A stretch of 64,000 nt of DNA. It comes from Neptunomonas japonica JAMM 1380 (GTDB lineage Bacteria > Pseudomonadota > Gammaproteobacteria > Pseudomonadales > Balneatricaceae). The translations under genes and the position numbers were made by a program. The notes under the pieces were generated by a model that was not told where the DNA came from, did no database searches, and saw only the letters and a list, made by a program, of their open reading frames with translations. Shown here piece after piece: positions 25,138-34,938 of this stretch (position 1 is its first letter; the number at the start of each line of letters is the position of its first letter). Location of the stretch: assembly GCF_016592555.1 (NCBI RefSeq), contig NZ_AP014546.1, positions 124,001-188,000 of the forward strand. Direction: 5' to 3'.

Positions 25138-27588
25138 ATGACTAAGCAACTACCTACTTCTGCACAGGTTGTCATCGTTGGCGGCGGTGTTATCGGCTGC
25201 AGCGTGGCTTACCACTTAACTAAACTCGGCTTTACCGATGTAGTGCTACTAGAGCGCCGCCAGCTAACGTGCGGAACTACATGGCATGCCGCTGGGCTTG
25301 TGCCAACGCTTCGTGCTACTTATAACATGTCGATGCTGGCGAATTATAGCGCCACTCTTTATGAGCAATTAGAAGCTGAAACTGGGCAGGCGACAGGTTT
25401 TGTTCGTAACGGTTCGTTGACTATCGCTACCAATAAAGAGCGATTAGCAGAATTGAAACGTGGTGCATCGATGGCCAAAGTTGCCGGTTTTCCTTGCGAT
25501 GTGATTTCACCAGATCAGGCTAAAGAGCTGTGGCCGCTGATGAATGTTGATGATGTGTTAGGTGCTATTCATCTGCCAATGGATGGCATGACCAGCCCGG
25601 TTGATGTTACACAGGCTCTAGCTAAAGGTGCCCGACTCGGTGGAGCAAAAATCATTGAAGGCGTAAAAGTGCTGGATATGAAAACGCACGATGCTAAAGC
25701 CGTAGGTGTTATCACCGAACAAGGTGATATCGATGCAGAGTACGTAGTTAACTGTTCAGGTATGTGGGCTAGAGAGTTCGGTAAAAAAGCCGGCGTTAAT
25801 GTACCGTTACATGCTGCTGAGCACTTTTATGTTGTTACTGAGAACATGCCGGATCTGACACGTGGTTTACCAACACTGCGTGATATGGACGGTTACTGCT
25901 ATTACAAGGAAGATGCCGGCAAGTTGCTAGTCGGAATGTTCGAGCCGCATGCTAAACCATGGGGAATGAAAGGCATACCAGAAGACTTCTTCTTCGACGC
26001 GTTACCGGATGACTTTGAGCATCTAGAGCCATACCTGGAAGCGGCTATGCATCGTTTGCCGATTTTAGAGCGTACTGGCTTGCAGTTATTCTTTAATGGG
26101 CCTGAATCCTTCACACCAGATGATCGCTACCACTTGGGTGAGGCGCCAGAATTGCGTAATTATTTTGTGGCTGCTGGCTTTAACTCCGTAGGTATTCAGT
26201 CTGCAGGGGGGGCGGGTAAAATGCTAGCAGAGTGGATCCATAAAGGTCATGCGCCACAAGATTTATGGGATGTTGATATTCGTCGTAATCTGCCGTTCCA
26301 GGGGACGCAAAAATACTTGGAAGAGCGTACGACTGAATCATTGGGTTTGCTGTATGAAACACACTTTCCATTTAAACAGTATAAAACAGCCCGCGGTGTT
26401 CGCCGTTCCGTGTTGCATGAACAGCTAAAAGCACAAGGCGCTGTGTTTGGTTCAGAAAATGGTTGGGAGCGTGCTAACTGGTTCGCAAGAGCAGGGCAAA
26501 AGCCTGAGTATGAACTCTCTTTTGGTCGCCAGAACTGGTTTGATAATAACCGCGAAGAGCATGAAGCTGTACGTACCTCGGTGGGCGTTATTGATCAGAG
26601 CTCATTCTGTAAGTATCAGATTGAAGGCCCTGATGCTGAAATGCTGCTGAATCGGATCTGTAGTAACAATGTGTCAGTTGCCGTAGGTAAGATGGTGTAT
26701 ACCCAGTGGCTTAATGAGCGCGGTGGTATTGAAGCAGATGTTACCGTAACTCGCTTAGCTCAGGAGCGTTATTTGGTTGTTTCTGGGGTTGCTTGCCAAA
26801 CGCGTGACATGGACTGGTTACGCAGAAATAAACCCGCTGATGCGATGGTTGTGTTTACCGATGTGACTTCTGCCTACGCTGTAGTGACGGTAATGGGACC
26901 GAAGTCTCGTGAAACATTGAGTAAACTAACAGGTGCTGACTTGTCTCATGAGAGCTTTGCCTTTGCTACATCTCAAGAAATTGAGATGGGGTATGCGGTG
27001 GTTCGTGCATCACGAATTACTTACGTAGGTGAGCTGGGATGGGAATTGTATATCCCAACTGAGTATGCACCGAGTGTTTATGATTTAGTAATGGAAGCCG
27101 GTGAAGAGTTTGCTATCAAGCCATACGGCTACCATACGATGAACTCGCTACGCATGGAGAAATGCTACCGTCATTGGGGGCATGATATTACAGACGATGA
27201 TACCGCTTTGGAAGCGGGTTTAGGCTTTGCTTCTGATTTTGATAAAGAAGGTGGTTTTATTGGTAAGGAAGCTTTATTGGCACAGAAGGCTAAAGGCTCG
27301 TTAAAGAAACGTTTCATTGCGTTTCTATTCGAGAACCCAGAGCCTTTGTGTTACCACGAAGAACCTATCTATGCTAACGGCAAGATTGTTGGGCGTACCA
27401 CCGCAGGTATGTTTGGTCATACGGTAGGTGCGACTGTGGCAATGGGTTATGTTGAGCACGTTGAAGGTGTGACAAAAGAATGGTTGGATAATACTAACTT
27501 TGAGATTGAAGTTGAGTGTGAGCGTTACTCAGTCAAACCATCTTTGCGTTCGTTCTATGACCCGGCCATGGAGAAAATTAAGTGTTAA
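25138..27588 (+). CDS. FAD-dependent dimethylglycine/sarcosine dehydrogenase-like protein with GcvT domain
   Basis: Oxidative demethylase of an N-methylated amino acid, passing the one-carbon unit to tetrahydrofolate and electrons to an ETF-type acceptor. The FAD motif VVIVGGGVIGCSVAYHL is at 11-27. His50 in TTWHAAGL matches the covalent-FAD histidine of mammalian dimethylglycine dehydrogenase. The DAO domain ends around residue 390 and the C-terminal half (about 430-810) is an aminomethyltransferase (GcvT)-like domain, with YGYHTMNSLRMEK and GRTTAGMFGHTVGATVAMGYV. At 816 residues it has the two-domain length. Followed by folD after 164 bp; the neighbours purU, folD and fhs process the one-carbon product. 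Dimethylglycine versus sarcosine as substrate cannot be decided from sequence. Confidence 0.88.
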   Translation: MTKQLPTSAQVVIVGGGVIGCSVAYHLTKLGFTDVVLLERRQLTCGTTWHAAGLVPTLRATYNMSMLANYSATLYEQLEAETGQATGFVRNGSLTIATNKERLAELKRGASMAKVAGFPCDVISPDQAKELWPLMNVDDVLGAIHLPMDGMTSPVDVTQALAKGARLGGAKIIEGVKVLDMKTHDAKAVGVITEQGDIDAEYVVNCSGMWAREFGKKAGVNVPLHAAEHFYVVTENMPDLTRGLPTLRDMDGYCYYKEDAGKLLVGMFEPHAKPWGMKGIPEDFFFDALPDDFEHLEPYLEAAMHRLPILERTGLQLFFNGPESFTPDDRYHLGEAPELRNYFVAAGFNSVGIQSAGGAGKMLAEWIHKGHAPQDLWDVDIRRNLPFQGTQKYLEERTTESLGLLYETHFPFKQYKTARGVRRSVLHEQLKAQGAVFGSENGWERANWFARAGQKPEYELSFGRQNWFDNNREEHEAVRTSVGVIDQSSFCKYQIEGPDAEMLLNRICSNNVSVAVGKMVYTQWLNERGGIEADVTVTRLAQERYLVVSGVACQTRDMDWLRRNKPADAMVVFTDVTSAYAVVTVMGPKSRETLSKLTGADLSHESFAFATSQEIEMGYAVVRASRITYVGELGWELYIPTEYAPSVYDLVMEAGEEFAIKPYGYHTMNSLRMEKCYRHWGHDITDDDTALEAGLGFASDFDKEGGFIGKEALLAQKAKGSLKKRFIAFLFENPEPLCYHEEPIYANGKIVGRTTAGMFGHTVGATVAMGYVEHVEGVTKEWLDNTNFEIEVECERYSVKPSLRSFYDPAMEKIKC

Positions 27589-27646
27589 TAGGCCGTTACT
27601 GCTATTGCGCCTGAAAAGTTAGAAGCATTGTATAGTCCACTCGTTC

Positions 27647-27677
27647 ATAAACCGGTGCTAGGTTGCTGCCGGTTTAT
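27647..27677 (+). other. Stem-loop between the dehydrogenase gene and folD
   Basis: ATAAACCGG and CCGGTTTAT form a perfect 9-bp stem with a 13-nt loop, followed closely by a second small hairpin (GCCC/GGGC around 27682-27696). No T-run follows. It may end or stabilise the upstream mRNA, or separate expression of folD from it. Confidence 0.45.
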
Positions 27678-27752
27678 TGGGGCCCTGAAAGCGGGCTATA
27701 TGGTTGCTTTCTTATATGAAAATAACCCAAGAACAATGATGAGGTTTGATTG

Positions 27753-28598
27753 ATGTCTGCATTAATTTTGGACGGGAAAGCACTGGCTAAGAGTCGTGAG
27801 CAACAACTGCAAGCCGCTGTTAAAAAGTTTCAGGATGGGGGTGGTTTACAACCTGTTTTGGCAACTATTTTAGTGGGTGATGATCCTTCCTCTGCAACTT
27901 ATGTACAGATGAAAATTAATGCATGCGCTCGGGTGGGTATGGGCTCTCGTTTTATCCGTTTACCTGCGGCCACTACCACACAAGAGTTACTATCTAAGAT
28001 TGATCAATTAAATAAAGATCCAGACGTATGCGGAATTCTGCTACAGCATCCGGTGCCGGAGCAAATTGATGAGCGCGCCTGTTTTGACGCTATAACCATC
28101 GAGAAAGATGTCGATGGTGTGACCACCCAGGGCTTTGGTCAAATGTCTATGGGTGAGCAGGCATTTGGCTCGGCAACACCGGCAGGCATTATGACTCTAC
28201 TTAAGCACTACGATATCCCACTTTCAGGTAAGCATGCAGTAGTGTTAGGACGTAGTCCTATTTTAGGCAAGCCGATGGCGGCGATGTTACTCAATGCTAA
28301 TGCGACAGTGACAATTTGTCACTCGCGTACCAATAACCTTGCTGCGCTGGTAGCTCAAGCGGATATTATCGTGGGTGCTGTAGGTAAACCAGAGCTAATT
28401 AAAGCCGCGTGGATTAAGGATGGCGCCGTTGTGGTAGATGCCGGTTACCATGCGGGCGGTATCGGTGATATTGAGAAAGCAGGCCTAGAAAATAGAGTGG
28501 CTGCACTAACACCCGTACCAGGCGGCGTGGGGCCAATGACTATTAATGCATTGATTAGTCAAACGTTAGAGTCAGCCGAAAAACTAGAAACATGCTAA
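27753..28598 (+). CDS. folD: Bifunctional methylene-THF dehydrogenase / methenyl-THF cyclohydrolase
   Basis: Interconverts 5,10-methylene-THF and 10-formyl-THF with NADP. Typical stretches are [38 protein letters not shown] and the C-terminal [16 protein letters not shown]. The ATG at 27753 follows GAGG by 8 nt. An in-frame TTG just before it is not needed. Together with purU and the GcvT-domain dehydrogenase it completes a route from methylene-THF to formate. A second, essential folD elsewhere in the genome is likely (inference). Confidence 0.96.
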   Translation: MSALILDGKALAKSREQQLQAAVKKFQDGGGLQPVLATILVGDDPSSATYVQMKINACARVGMGSRFIRLPAATTTQELLSKIDQLNKDPDVCGILLQHPVPEQIDERACFDAITIEKDVDGVTTQGFGQMSMGEQAFGSATPAGIMTLLKHYDIPLSGKHAVVLGRSPILGKPMAAMLLNANATVTICHSRTNNLAALVAQADIIVGAVGKPELIKAAWIKDGAVVVDAGYHAGGIGDIEKAGLENRVAALTPVPGGVGPMTINALISQTLESAEKLETC

Positions 28599-28732
28599 TG
28601 ATGTCATCGTATTTTAAAGTTAATAACACTTTGAGTGGGTAGCGGCGCGCTGAAAATAGCAATACATTGTGTCCAGTTAGATATCATTACTTATGGGGCA
28701 GGAGAAGGTCTAGTTGAGTGTAAATGTATAGC

Positions 28733-29632
28733 TTAAGATAAGGGTAGTTTATTGTTAGCGGCAATGAAGCTTTCCCAAAGCATTGTGGCTACCGGGCCTA
28801 AGGTTTGTTCTTTACGGCGAATCAGGCGGATCTCACCATTAATAGTGTGCTCTATATCTTGTGGTTGCAGTGGAACTAGTACCCCTTGGCTTAGTTCGTC
28901 TTGCACCATATGTTCTGGAATGAAGCCCCAGCCTAGTCCCCCTAGTAGCATTTTTTTTAGCGTGTGTGCATCTTGAGTTTTCCACTGCCTCAGCCCTTTC
29001 ATCATCATCAGGTTTTCTGAATCAAAGCTTAGGCCGCTTTCCTCAACGGTTAAGTGGCATTGAGGTTTGAGTTGGCCAGCACATGTAACTTCTCCAAGTT
29101 GAAATAGCTCGGGTGAGGCAACGAGTAAAACCTTGAAGTGATTGATAGCTACAGTATCTAAATCGCCTACACCATGTAATGTTGGCCACCATGGGCCAAC
29201 CGCAAGATCTGCTTGGCTATTTTGTAATAGCTCTAATGCTCCAAAGCGAGACTTGCAGAGGACATGTATCTCGGTCTCAGGATATTGACGTTGGCATTGC
29301 TTTAATACGTTAAAAATAAGGGCATGCGGAGAAGCTAAGTCATAGGCAAAACGTATTAAAGGTTCATTACCTTTACCTAAATGCTTCCCCATAGATTGGA
29401 GCTGGTTTGCATTGAGTAAGAGTTCCTGCGCCTTACGGTAAAATAACGTGCCCTCTTGAGTCAGACTTAAGCGGTAGTTTTGACGGTTAAGAATTTGAAA
29501 ACCGTACTCAGCCTCTAAATTTTTGATGGCCATTGATAGTGCCGGCTGGGTTTTATTCAGGCTTTCAGCAGCCAATTTTAGCGAGCCACATTCGACAATA
29601 TGGTTGAGAGTGCGTAGTTGCTCTAGTGTCAT
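28733..29632 (-). CDS. LysR-family regulator, divergent from RND efflux genes
   Basis: The N-terminal helix-turn-helix (MTLEQLRTLNHIVECGSLKLAAESLNKTQPALS pattern) and effector domain make up 299 residues. The ATG at 29632 is preferred to one five codons upstream, since it gives the usual LysR N-terminus. Divergent from the adaptor/pump pair across about 215 bp, so it is the likely local regulator. No clear T-N11-A dyad was identified in the gap. Confidence 0.88.
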   Translation of the reverse strand: MTLEQLRTLNHIVECGSLKLAAESLNKTQPALSMAIKNLEAEYGFQILNRQNYRLSLTQEGTLFYRKAQELLLNANQLQSMGKHLGKGNEPLIRFAYDLASPHALIFNVLKQCQRQYPETEIHVLCKSRFGALELLQNSQADLAVGPWWPTLHGVGDLDTVAINHFKVLLVASPELFQLGEVTCAGQLKPQCHLTVEESGLSFDSENLMMMKGLRQWKTQDAHTLKKMLLGGLGWGFIPEHMVQDELSQGVLVPLQPQDIEHTINGEIRLIRRKEQTLGPVATMLWESFIAANNKLPLS

Positions 29633-29847
29633 AAAAATTCTTAACATCTTGACAATAAATAGTGAATATTATTTAAGCAGATTTGAGTATATTCTTCACT
29701 GGTTAATTACGTAGAGCGAAAATAGCCGTTAAACTGAATCTTAGTAGTGCTCGCTTTATTGGGAGGTGCCTACTCGAAGGCTTTCAATCTGACCTTTTCT
29801 CGGCACTCTATACTCGCTTCATCTATCCGAGCTAATAAGAGGTTTAT

Positions 29848-30960
29848 ATGCATATTTTGTCCCATGCTCCTTTGAATAAAAGGCTGATTTCAGTCGTTGT
29901 ATTACTGTTAGTTGGTCTTGCCGGTTGTAGCGAGCAGACGGATGAACTGTCGGCCGTTAAAGTTGTTCGTCCTGCAAAAATTTTCCAAGTGATAGATCCT
30001 GCCAGTGAAACTTTTCGTAATTACCCAGCTGAAGTAGAAGCAAACGCTGATTCTAAGCTGGCATTTAGGGTGAGCGGTCAGCTTGTTGAGTTTCTGGTAA
30101 AGCCGGGGAGTGAAGTGAAAGAGGATCAGTTGCTGGCGCGGCTGGATCCTAAGGACTTTCAACTTAGCTTAGATGATCGTCGAGCTCGTTATGCGCTGGC
30201 TAAATCTCAGTTTAAACGTGCTCAAAAACTGCTGAAACGCAAATTATTAGCCCAGTCTGATTACGATAAGGCGAAAGCGGAATTGAATGTCGCTCTGTCT
30301 TCTCTAAACGTGGAGAAAGCAAACCTAGAGTACACATACTTGCGAGCACCTTTTACCGGCACTATTGCTAAAGTAATGGTAGAGCAACATGAGAATATTC
30401 AGGCCAAACAAACTGTTTTAATACTTCAAACTCGGGATCAGGTAGATGTATCAATTCAAATGCCCGAAAGTGTCGTCTCGCGTATTAAGAAAGAAACTAA
30501 TTATCAACCAACGGTGATTTTTGATTCTCATCCGGGTAAAGAGTTCCTGGTTAGCGTGAAAGAGTGGGATACTCAGGCTGACCCTTCTACACTGACCTAC
30601 AAAGTTGTCTTTTCTTTATCCTCGCCCGAGGCATTTACTGTGCTTCCGGGCATGTCTGCCAATATTCGAATTGACCTCGCTAAAGTGGCCGACGTCAGCA
30701 GCAATAACTTTATATTGCCTGTGAGCGCTGTATTTTCTGCAGAAGATGCTCCACTTGCTAGTCGCGTTCGTTACATCTGGAAGGTGAATCCAGAAACGAT
30801 GAAAGTAAGTAGAGCAGAGGTAACCGTAGGAGAGATGCGAGATCAGGGTATTGAAATATTAAGCGGTATTGAACCAGGAGATCAGCTGGTTTCCGTTGGT
30901 GTGTATTTCCTGACTGAAGGTATGCAGGTTCGCCCCTGGAACAGGGAAGAGGGGTTGTAA
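29848..30960 (+). CDS. RND efflux periplasmic adaptor lipoprotein (HlyD/AcrA family)
   Basis: Membrane-fusion subunit bridging the RND pump to an outer-membrane channel. A lipobox LVGLAGCSEQ puts the lipidated Cys at about residue 27. Residues 60-190 contain the paired lipoyl half-motifs (AFRVSGQLVEFLVKPGSEVKEDQLLARLD and YTYLRAPFTGTIAKVMVEQHENI) around a short coiled coil, then beta-barrel and membrane-proximal domains. AAGAGG lies 6 nt before the ATG. The stop codon abuts the pump start directly. No outer-membrane factor (TolC type) gene is adjacent. Confidence 0.92.
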   Translation: MHILSHAPLNKRLISVVVLLLVGLAGCSEQTDELSAVKVVRPAKIFQVIDPASETFRNYPAEVEANADSKLAFRVSGQLVEFLVKPGSEVKEDQLLARLDPKDFQLSLDDRRARYALAKSQFKRAQKLLKRKLLAQSDYDKAKAELNVALSSLNVEKANLEYTYLRAPFTGTIAKVMVEQHENIQAKQTVLILQTRDQVDVSIQMPESVVSRIKKETNYQPTVIFDSHPGKEFLVSVKEWDTQADPSTLTYKVVFSLSSPEAFTVLPGMSANIRIDLAKVADVSSNNFILPVSAVFSAEDAPLASRVRYIWKVNPETMKVSRAEVTVGEMRDQGIEILSGIEPGDQLVSVGVYFLTEGMQVRPWNREEGL

Positions 30961-33900
30961 ATGAAATTGACTGAATATTCGATCAGAAACCCTGTTACTA
31001 GCTGGATGTTTGCTCTGATATTACTGCTAGGTGGCGTTGTTTCCTATAATGGTTTGGGGCGGCTAGAGGACCCAGAGTTTACCCTTAAAATGGCGATGGT
31101 AATGACGAGCTACCCTGGCGCTTCGCCGGCGCAGGTAGAAGAGGAAGTGACTTACCCTATTGAGAATGCTCTGCAACAACTACCTTATGTGGATTTTGTG
31201 ACCTCTGTATCGTCTACTGGTTTGTCGCAAATCATTGTTGAAATGAAGGGGACTTACCGTAAAGATGACCTTAAACAGATCTGGGATGAGCTTAGGCGTA
31301 AGGTGAATGACCTTAGCCCACACTTACCTCCTGGCGTGATGACTCCTAATGTTATGGATGACTTTGGCGATGTCTATGGTGTTTTGTTGGCCATTAATGG
31401 TGAAGGCTACTCTTATGAGGAACTTAAGGATTATGCTGATTACTTGCGACGTGAATTAGTACTAATTCAAGGTGTCGGAAAAGTGACAATGGCGGGTGAG
31501 CAACAGGAACAAATCGTGGTTGAGGTTGCTCGAAGTAAGCTATCGTCTTTGGGTATTTCTCCAGATCGAATTTATCAGCTTTTGCAGACACAAAACCAAG
31601 TTTCTAATTCAGGTAGCATCAAGATAGGAAGCGAGTACATTCGTTTGCATCCAACGGGTGAGTTTCAAAGCGTTGAAGAGCTGGAAGGTTTACTAATTTC
31701 TAACCCTGGAGCTTCTGAGCTGATTTACCTTGGTGATGTTGCTAAGGTGAGTCGAACCTATGCTGAAGTACCGCAAAACATCACTAACTATAATAACCAG
31801 CAAGCTTTATTACTGGGAATCTCTTTTGCTAGTGGAGTTAATGTTGTAGATATTGGTGAGAGAATCGAAAAACGCATGGCCGAATTAGAGTATGTTCGTC
31901 CTATCGGTATGGAAGTATCTCATGTCTATAACCAGCCCGCTGAAGTAGATAATTCTATGCAAGGTTTTATGCTGAGCTTAGCGGAAGCTGTAGCAATTGT
32001 GATTGCAGTGCTATTGGTATTCATGGGCTTGAAAAGTGGCATCTTGATCGGTTTGATCCTGATGCTTACTGTCTTTGGTAGCTTTATATTTATGAAGCTC
32101 TTTGCTATTGATTTACAAAGAGTGTCATTGGGAGCACTCATCATTGCCTTAGGTATGTTGGTTGATAACGCTATTGTTATTACCGAAGGCATTTTGATAG
32201 GTATTAAGAAAGGCCAAACAAAGCTACAGGCCGCCTTAGATATTACACGCCAAACTAACCTACCATTGCTAGGAGCAACAGTGATAGCCATTACGGCTTT
32301 TGCTCCTATCGGCCTTTCTTCTGATTCTACGGGGGAGTTTGCCGGCAGCTTGTTTTGGGTGCTGTTGATATCCTTGCTGCTAAGTTGGGTTACGGCTATC
32401 ACGCTAACACCCTTTTTTGCCGATTTAATGTTTAAAGAAAATGCAGGCAATAACATAAATGAAGAAGAGGATGAGTCGCTTTATAAAGGGGTGATATTTA
32501 CTGTTTATAAGGCCCTATTGAGTTTTTGTATGCGCTTTCGCATATCCACTTTGTTGTTAATGGCGGTGCTCTTTGTTGCTGCCGTTGTGGGCTTTGGGCA
32601 AGTTAAGCAGTCGTTCTTCCCTCCTTCTAATACGCCGATGTTTTATCTAGACTATTGGCGTTTTCAGGGGTCAGACATTCGTGAAACGCAGAAAGATATC
32701 GAGGAAATTCAGACTTATCTTTTAACGCAGAAACCAGTAGAGCAAGTGACGACTACGGTCGGGCGTGGCGCTCCACGGTTTATGCTAACGTATGGTCAGG
32801 AAAAATCTTACGCAGCCTTTGGGCAGGTGATCATTAGAGTAGAGAATCGAGAGGCGCTGCGCCCTATGATGGCCAACCTTCGCGATTATATGGCAAATAA
32901 CTACCCCCAAGCTGAGTTTAAAATTAAGCAGATGGAGATAGGTCCGTCGACGGACGCAAAGATTGAGGCTCGCTTTACAGGTCCCGACCCGGATCAGCTA
33001 CGTAAGCTAGCAGGCCAAGCTATAGAGGTATTACAAGCTGACGCTGGTGCTCATAATATTCGCCATGACTGGCGGCAGCGAACCAAGGTCATTCGTCCGC
33101 AGTTTAACGAAGCGATGGGGCGTAGGGTCGGTATTAGTAAGCAGGATCTTGATCAGTTACTACTCTCTAGTTTCTCTGGCCAGCAAGTAGGGTTGTATCG
33201 TGAAGGTACCCAGTTGTTGCCAATCATTGCTAGGGCTCCGCAGTCGGAACGTCTAACCATTGATAGCTTACCCGAACTTCAAGTCTACAGTCAGGCTGCC
33301 AATGCATACGTGCCTATCGCCCAAGTAACCAATGGCTTTGAGACTGATTGGGAAGATTCATTGATTGTACGTCGTGATCGTAAACGCACACTTACCGTCA
33401 TGGCCGACCACGATGTATTAGGTGATGAAACGGCCGCCACTCTGTTTAGCCGAGTTCGGCCGGGGATCGAGGCTATTGCTTTACCGCCGGGCTATAAAAT
33501 GGAATGGGGGGGGGAGTATGAATCTGCTGGTGATGCACAGGCAGCACTATTTGGCGGCTTGCCATTAGGTTATCTAGGGATGTTTGTCATTACAGTACTT
33601 CTATTTAACTCGCTTCGAGCTCCATTGGTGATTTGGGCTACCGTTCCGTTGGCTATCATTGGTGTATCTGTTGGTTTGTTAGTTATGGGAGCGCCATTCA
33701 GCTTTATGGCGTTGTTAGGCTTACTAAGCTTGTCGGGAATGTTGCTAAAAAATGGGATAGTGCTGGTTGATCAAATCAATCTTGAACTTTCACAAGGTAA
33801 GGACCCTTACCTCGCCGTTTTCCACTCGGCGGTTAGTCGAGTAAGACCCGTAGCCATGGCGGCAATCACAACAATTCTTGGTATGATTCCACTGCTATTT

Positions 33901-34032
33901 GATGTCTTTTTTGAATCTATGGCGGTTACCATTATGTTTGGTTTAGGCTTTGCTACGGTACTGACATTGATTGTTGTACCTGTGTTATTTACATTGCTTT
34001 ACCGAATTCCCTATCAACCGCAAGTTAAATAG
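30961..34032 (+). CDS. RND-family efflux pump (AcrB/HAE type)
   Basis: Proton-driven inner-membrane exporter. At 1023 residues it has twelve predicted helices and two large periplasmic loops. The TM4 proton-relay motif LGMLVDNAIVITEG and the N-terminal YPGASPAQVEEEVTYPIENAL are characteristic. It begins at the base after the adaptor stop, so translation is coupled. Substrate range (drugs, solvents or other hydrophobic compounds) cannot be told. Confidence 0.95.
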   Translation: MKLTEYSIRNPVTSWMFALILLLGGVVSYNGLGRLEDPEFTLKMAMVMTSYPGASPAQVEEEVTYPIENALQQLPYVDFVTSVSSTGLSQIIVEMKGTYRKDDLKQIWDELRRKVNDLSPHLPPGVMTPNVMDDFGDVYGVLLAINGEGYSYEELKDYADYLRRELVLIQGVGKVTMAGEQQEQIVVEVARSKLSSLGISPDRIYQLLQTQNQVSNSGSIKIGSEYIRLHPTGEFQSVEELEGLLISNPGASELIYLGDVAKVSRTYAEVPQNITNYNNQQALLLGISFASGVNVVDIGERIEKRMAELEYVRPIGMEVSHVYNQPAEVDNSMQGFMLSLAEAVAIVIAVLLVFMGLKSGILIGLILMLTVFGSFIFMKLFAIDLQRVSLGALIIALGMLVDNAIVITEGILIGIKKGQTKLQAALDITRQTNLPLLGATVIAITAFAPIGLSSDSTGEFAGSLFWVLLISLLLSWVTAITLTPFFADLMFKENAGNNINEEEDESLYKGVIFTVYKALLSFCMRFRISTLLLMAVLFVAAVVGFGQVKQSFFPPSNTPMFYLDYWRFQGSDIRETQKDIEEIQTYLLTQKPVEQVTTTVGRGAPRFMLTYGQEKSYAAFGQVIIRVENREALRPMMANLRDYMANNYPQAEFKIKQMEIGPSTDAKIEARFTGPDPDQLRKLAGQAIEVLQADAGAHNIRHDWRQRTKVIRPQFNEAMGRRVGISKQDLDQLLLSSFSGQQVGLYREGTQLLPIIARAPQSERLTIDSLPELQVYSQAANAYVPIAQVTNGFETDWEDSLIVRRDRKRTLTVMADHDVLGDETAATLFSRVRPGIEAIALPPGYKMEWGGEYESAGDAQAALFGGLPLGYLGMFVITVLLFNSLRAPLVIWATVPLAIIGVSVGLLVMGAPFSFMALLGLLSLSGMLLKNGIVLVDQINLELSQGKDPYLAVFHSAVSRVRPVAMAAITTILGMIPLLFDVFFESMAVTIMFGLGFATVLTLIVVPVLFTLLYRIPYQPQVK

Positions 34033-34064
34033 AAACTGTTGTTTATTCTAATAAGGCCCCGCGA

Positions 34065-34098
34065 GCTTATAAAAGGCCCATTAGGGCCTTTTATAAGC
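34065..34098. terminator. Bidirectional terminator between RND pump and alpha/beta hydrolase genes
   Basis: GCTTATAAAAGGCCC-ATTA-GGGCCTTTTATAAGC is a perfect 15-bp stem with a 4-nt loop. The GGCCC/GGGCC core is followed by TTTTATAA on both strands, so it can stop both convergent transcripts. Confidence 0.88.
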
Positions 34099-34178
34099 AT
34101 GAGTTATCATCCTCTATAGTGATAATTTTGTTGATGTAAGCTGTCAGCATTTAGTTAATGCTTTGCCTACTTGAGGTG

Positions 34179-34928
34179 TCATTCATGAGTTAGGAAGTCG
34201 TACAGCAGTTGGTTAAATAGCTGTGGGTTTTCCAAATGCGCATTGTGTGAACACAGTGGCATTACCGCCAGACTCGAGTTTTGTATCTCCTGCCACAGAG
34301 CGTAAGGCTGCTGCCATATATAGCTGCGGTCTATATCTCCCCATATCACCAAGGTGTGGGATTGGATCTGATCTAGTCGCCCAACGGCACTCCAGCCCGC
34401 CATCGCATTCAATCCATTAATATAGGTTTGCAGTGACACATCTTTGGCCAGTTCCATTCCGGGTTCAAAGTTCGCGTCTTGATCCCCTTGCTTAAACCAG
34501 CTAGCGACCGTGTAGTGCTTGGCTTCTTTAGTGCCATCCTTTTCCACTTTTTCCATGCTGACTTTTAGCGGCTCGAAACGACCAGGCAGCTCACCCATAG
34601 GCCCGGTTCCATACAGTACCAACCTATTAACTCTTTCTGGCGCCTGAAGGGCTATTTCTTGAGCAATCATACCGCCCATCGAATGCCCAACTAGGTGGAA
34701 GTTTTTTACGCCCAACTTATCCAGCTGTTCGAGTATCGTGCGGGCAAAACCAGCGACGGTATCAAGCCCGGTTTGTTGTGTTTCTCCGCCATAACCGGGC
34801 AGGTCCATGGCGATCACTTCAAAGCGTGTACTTAAGCTTTCAATCTGTTTATCCCAGTAAGAAAGCCCGCTTAAGAACCCGTGAACTAAGACCAACACGG
34901 GTCCCTTCCCGACTCTAATGCATCCCAT
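34179..34928 (-). CDS. Alpha/beta-fold hydrolase
   Basis: Serine hydrolase with LVLVHGFLSG oxyanion region, nucleophile elbow GHSMGG, acid in WGDIDRSY and catalytic His in CSHNAHLENP. Its 249 residues fit the esterase/enol-lactonase type. The ATG at 34928 has AGGAGA 6-7 nt upstream; a GTG two codons earlier overlaps that element. It follows the DctM gene of TRAP operon 2 by 10 bp, so it probably acts on, or on a product of, the imported substrate. The substrate itself is unknown. Confidence 0.85.
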   Translation of the reverse strand: MGCIRVGKGPVLVLVHGFLSGLSYWDKQIESLSTRFEVIAMDLPGYGGETQQTGLDTVAGFARTILEQLDKLGVKNFHLVGHSMGGMIAQEIALQAPERVNRLVLYGTGPMGELPGRFEPLKVSMEKVEKDGTKEAKHYTVASWFKQGDQDANFEPGMELAKDVSLQTYINGLNAMAGWSAVGRLDQIQSHTLVIWGDIDRSYIWQQPYALWQEIQNSSLAVMPLCSHNAHLENPQLFNQLLYDFLTHE

Positions 34929-34938
34929 AATCACTCTC

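Noticed and set aside
27647..27677. Folate or glycine riboswitch upstream of folD
   Set aside because: Only simple hairpins are visible; no conserved riboswitch core could be recognised.
31926..32456. 176-codon frame antisense to the RND pump gene
   Set aside because: Lies wholly within a well-supported coding gene and has no start signal; a mirror of codon bias.
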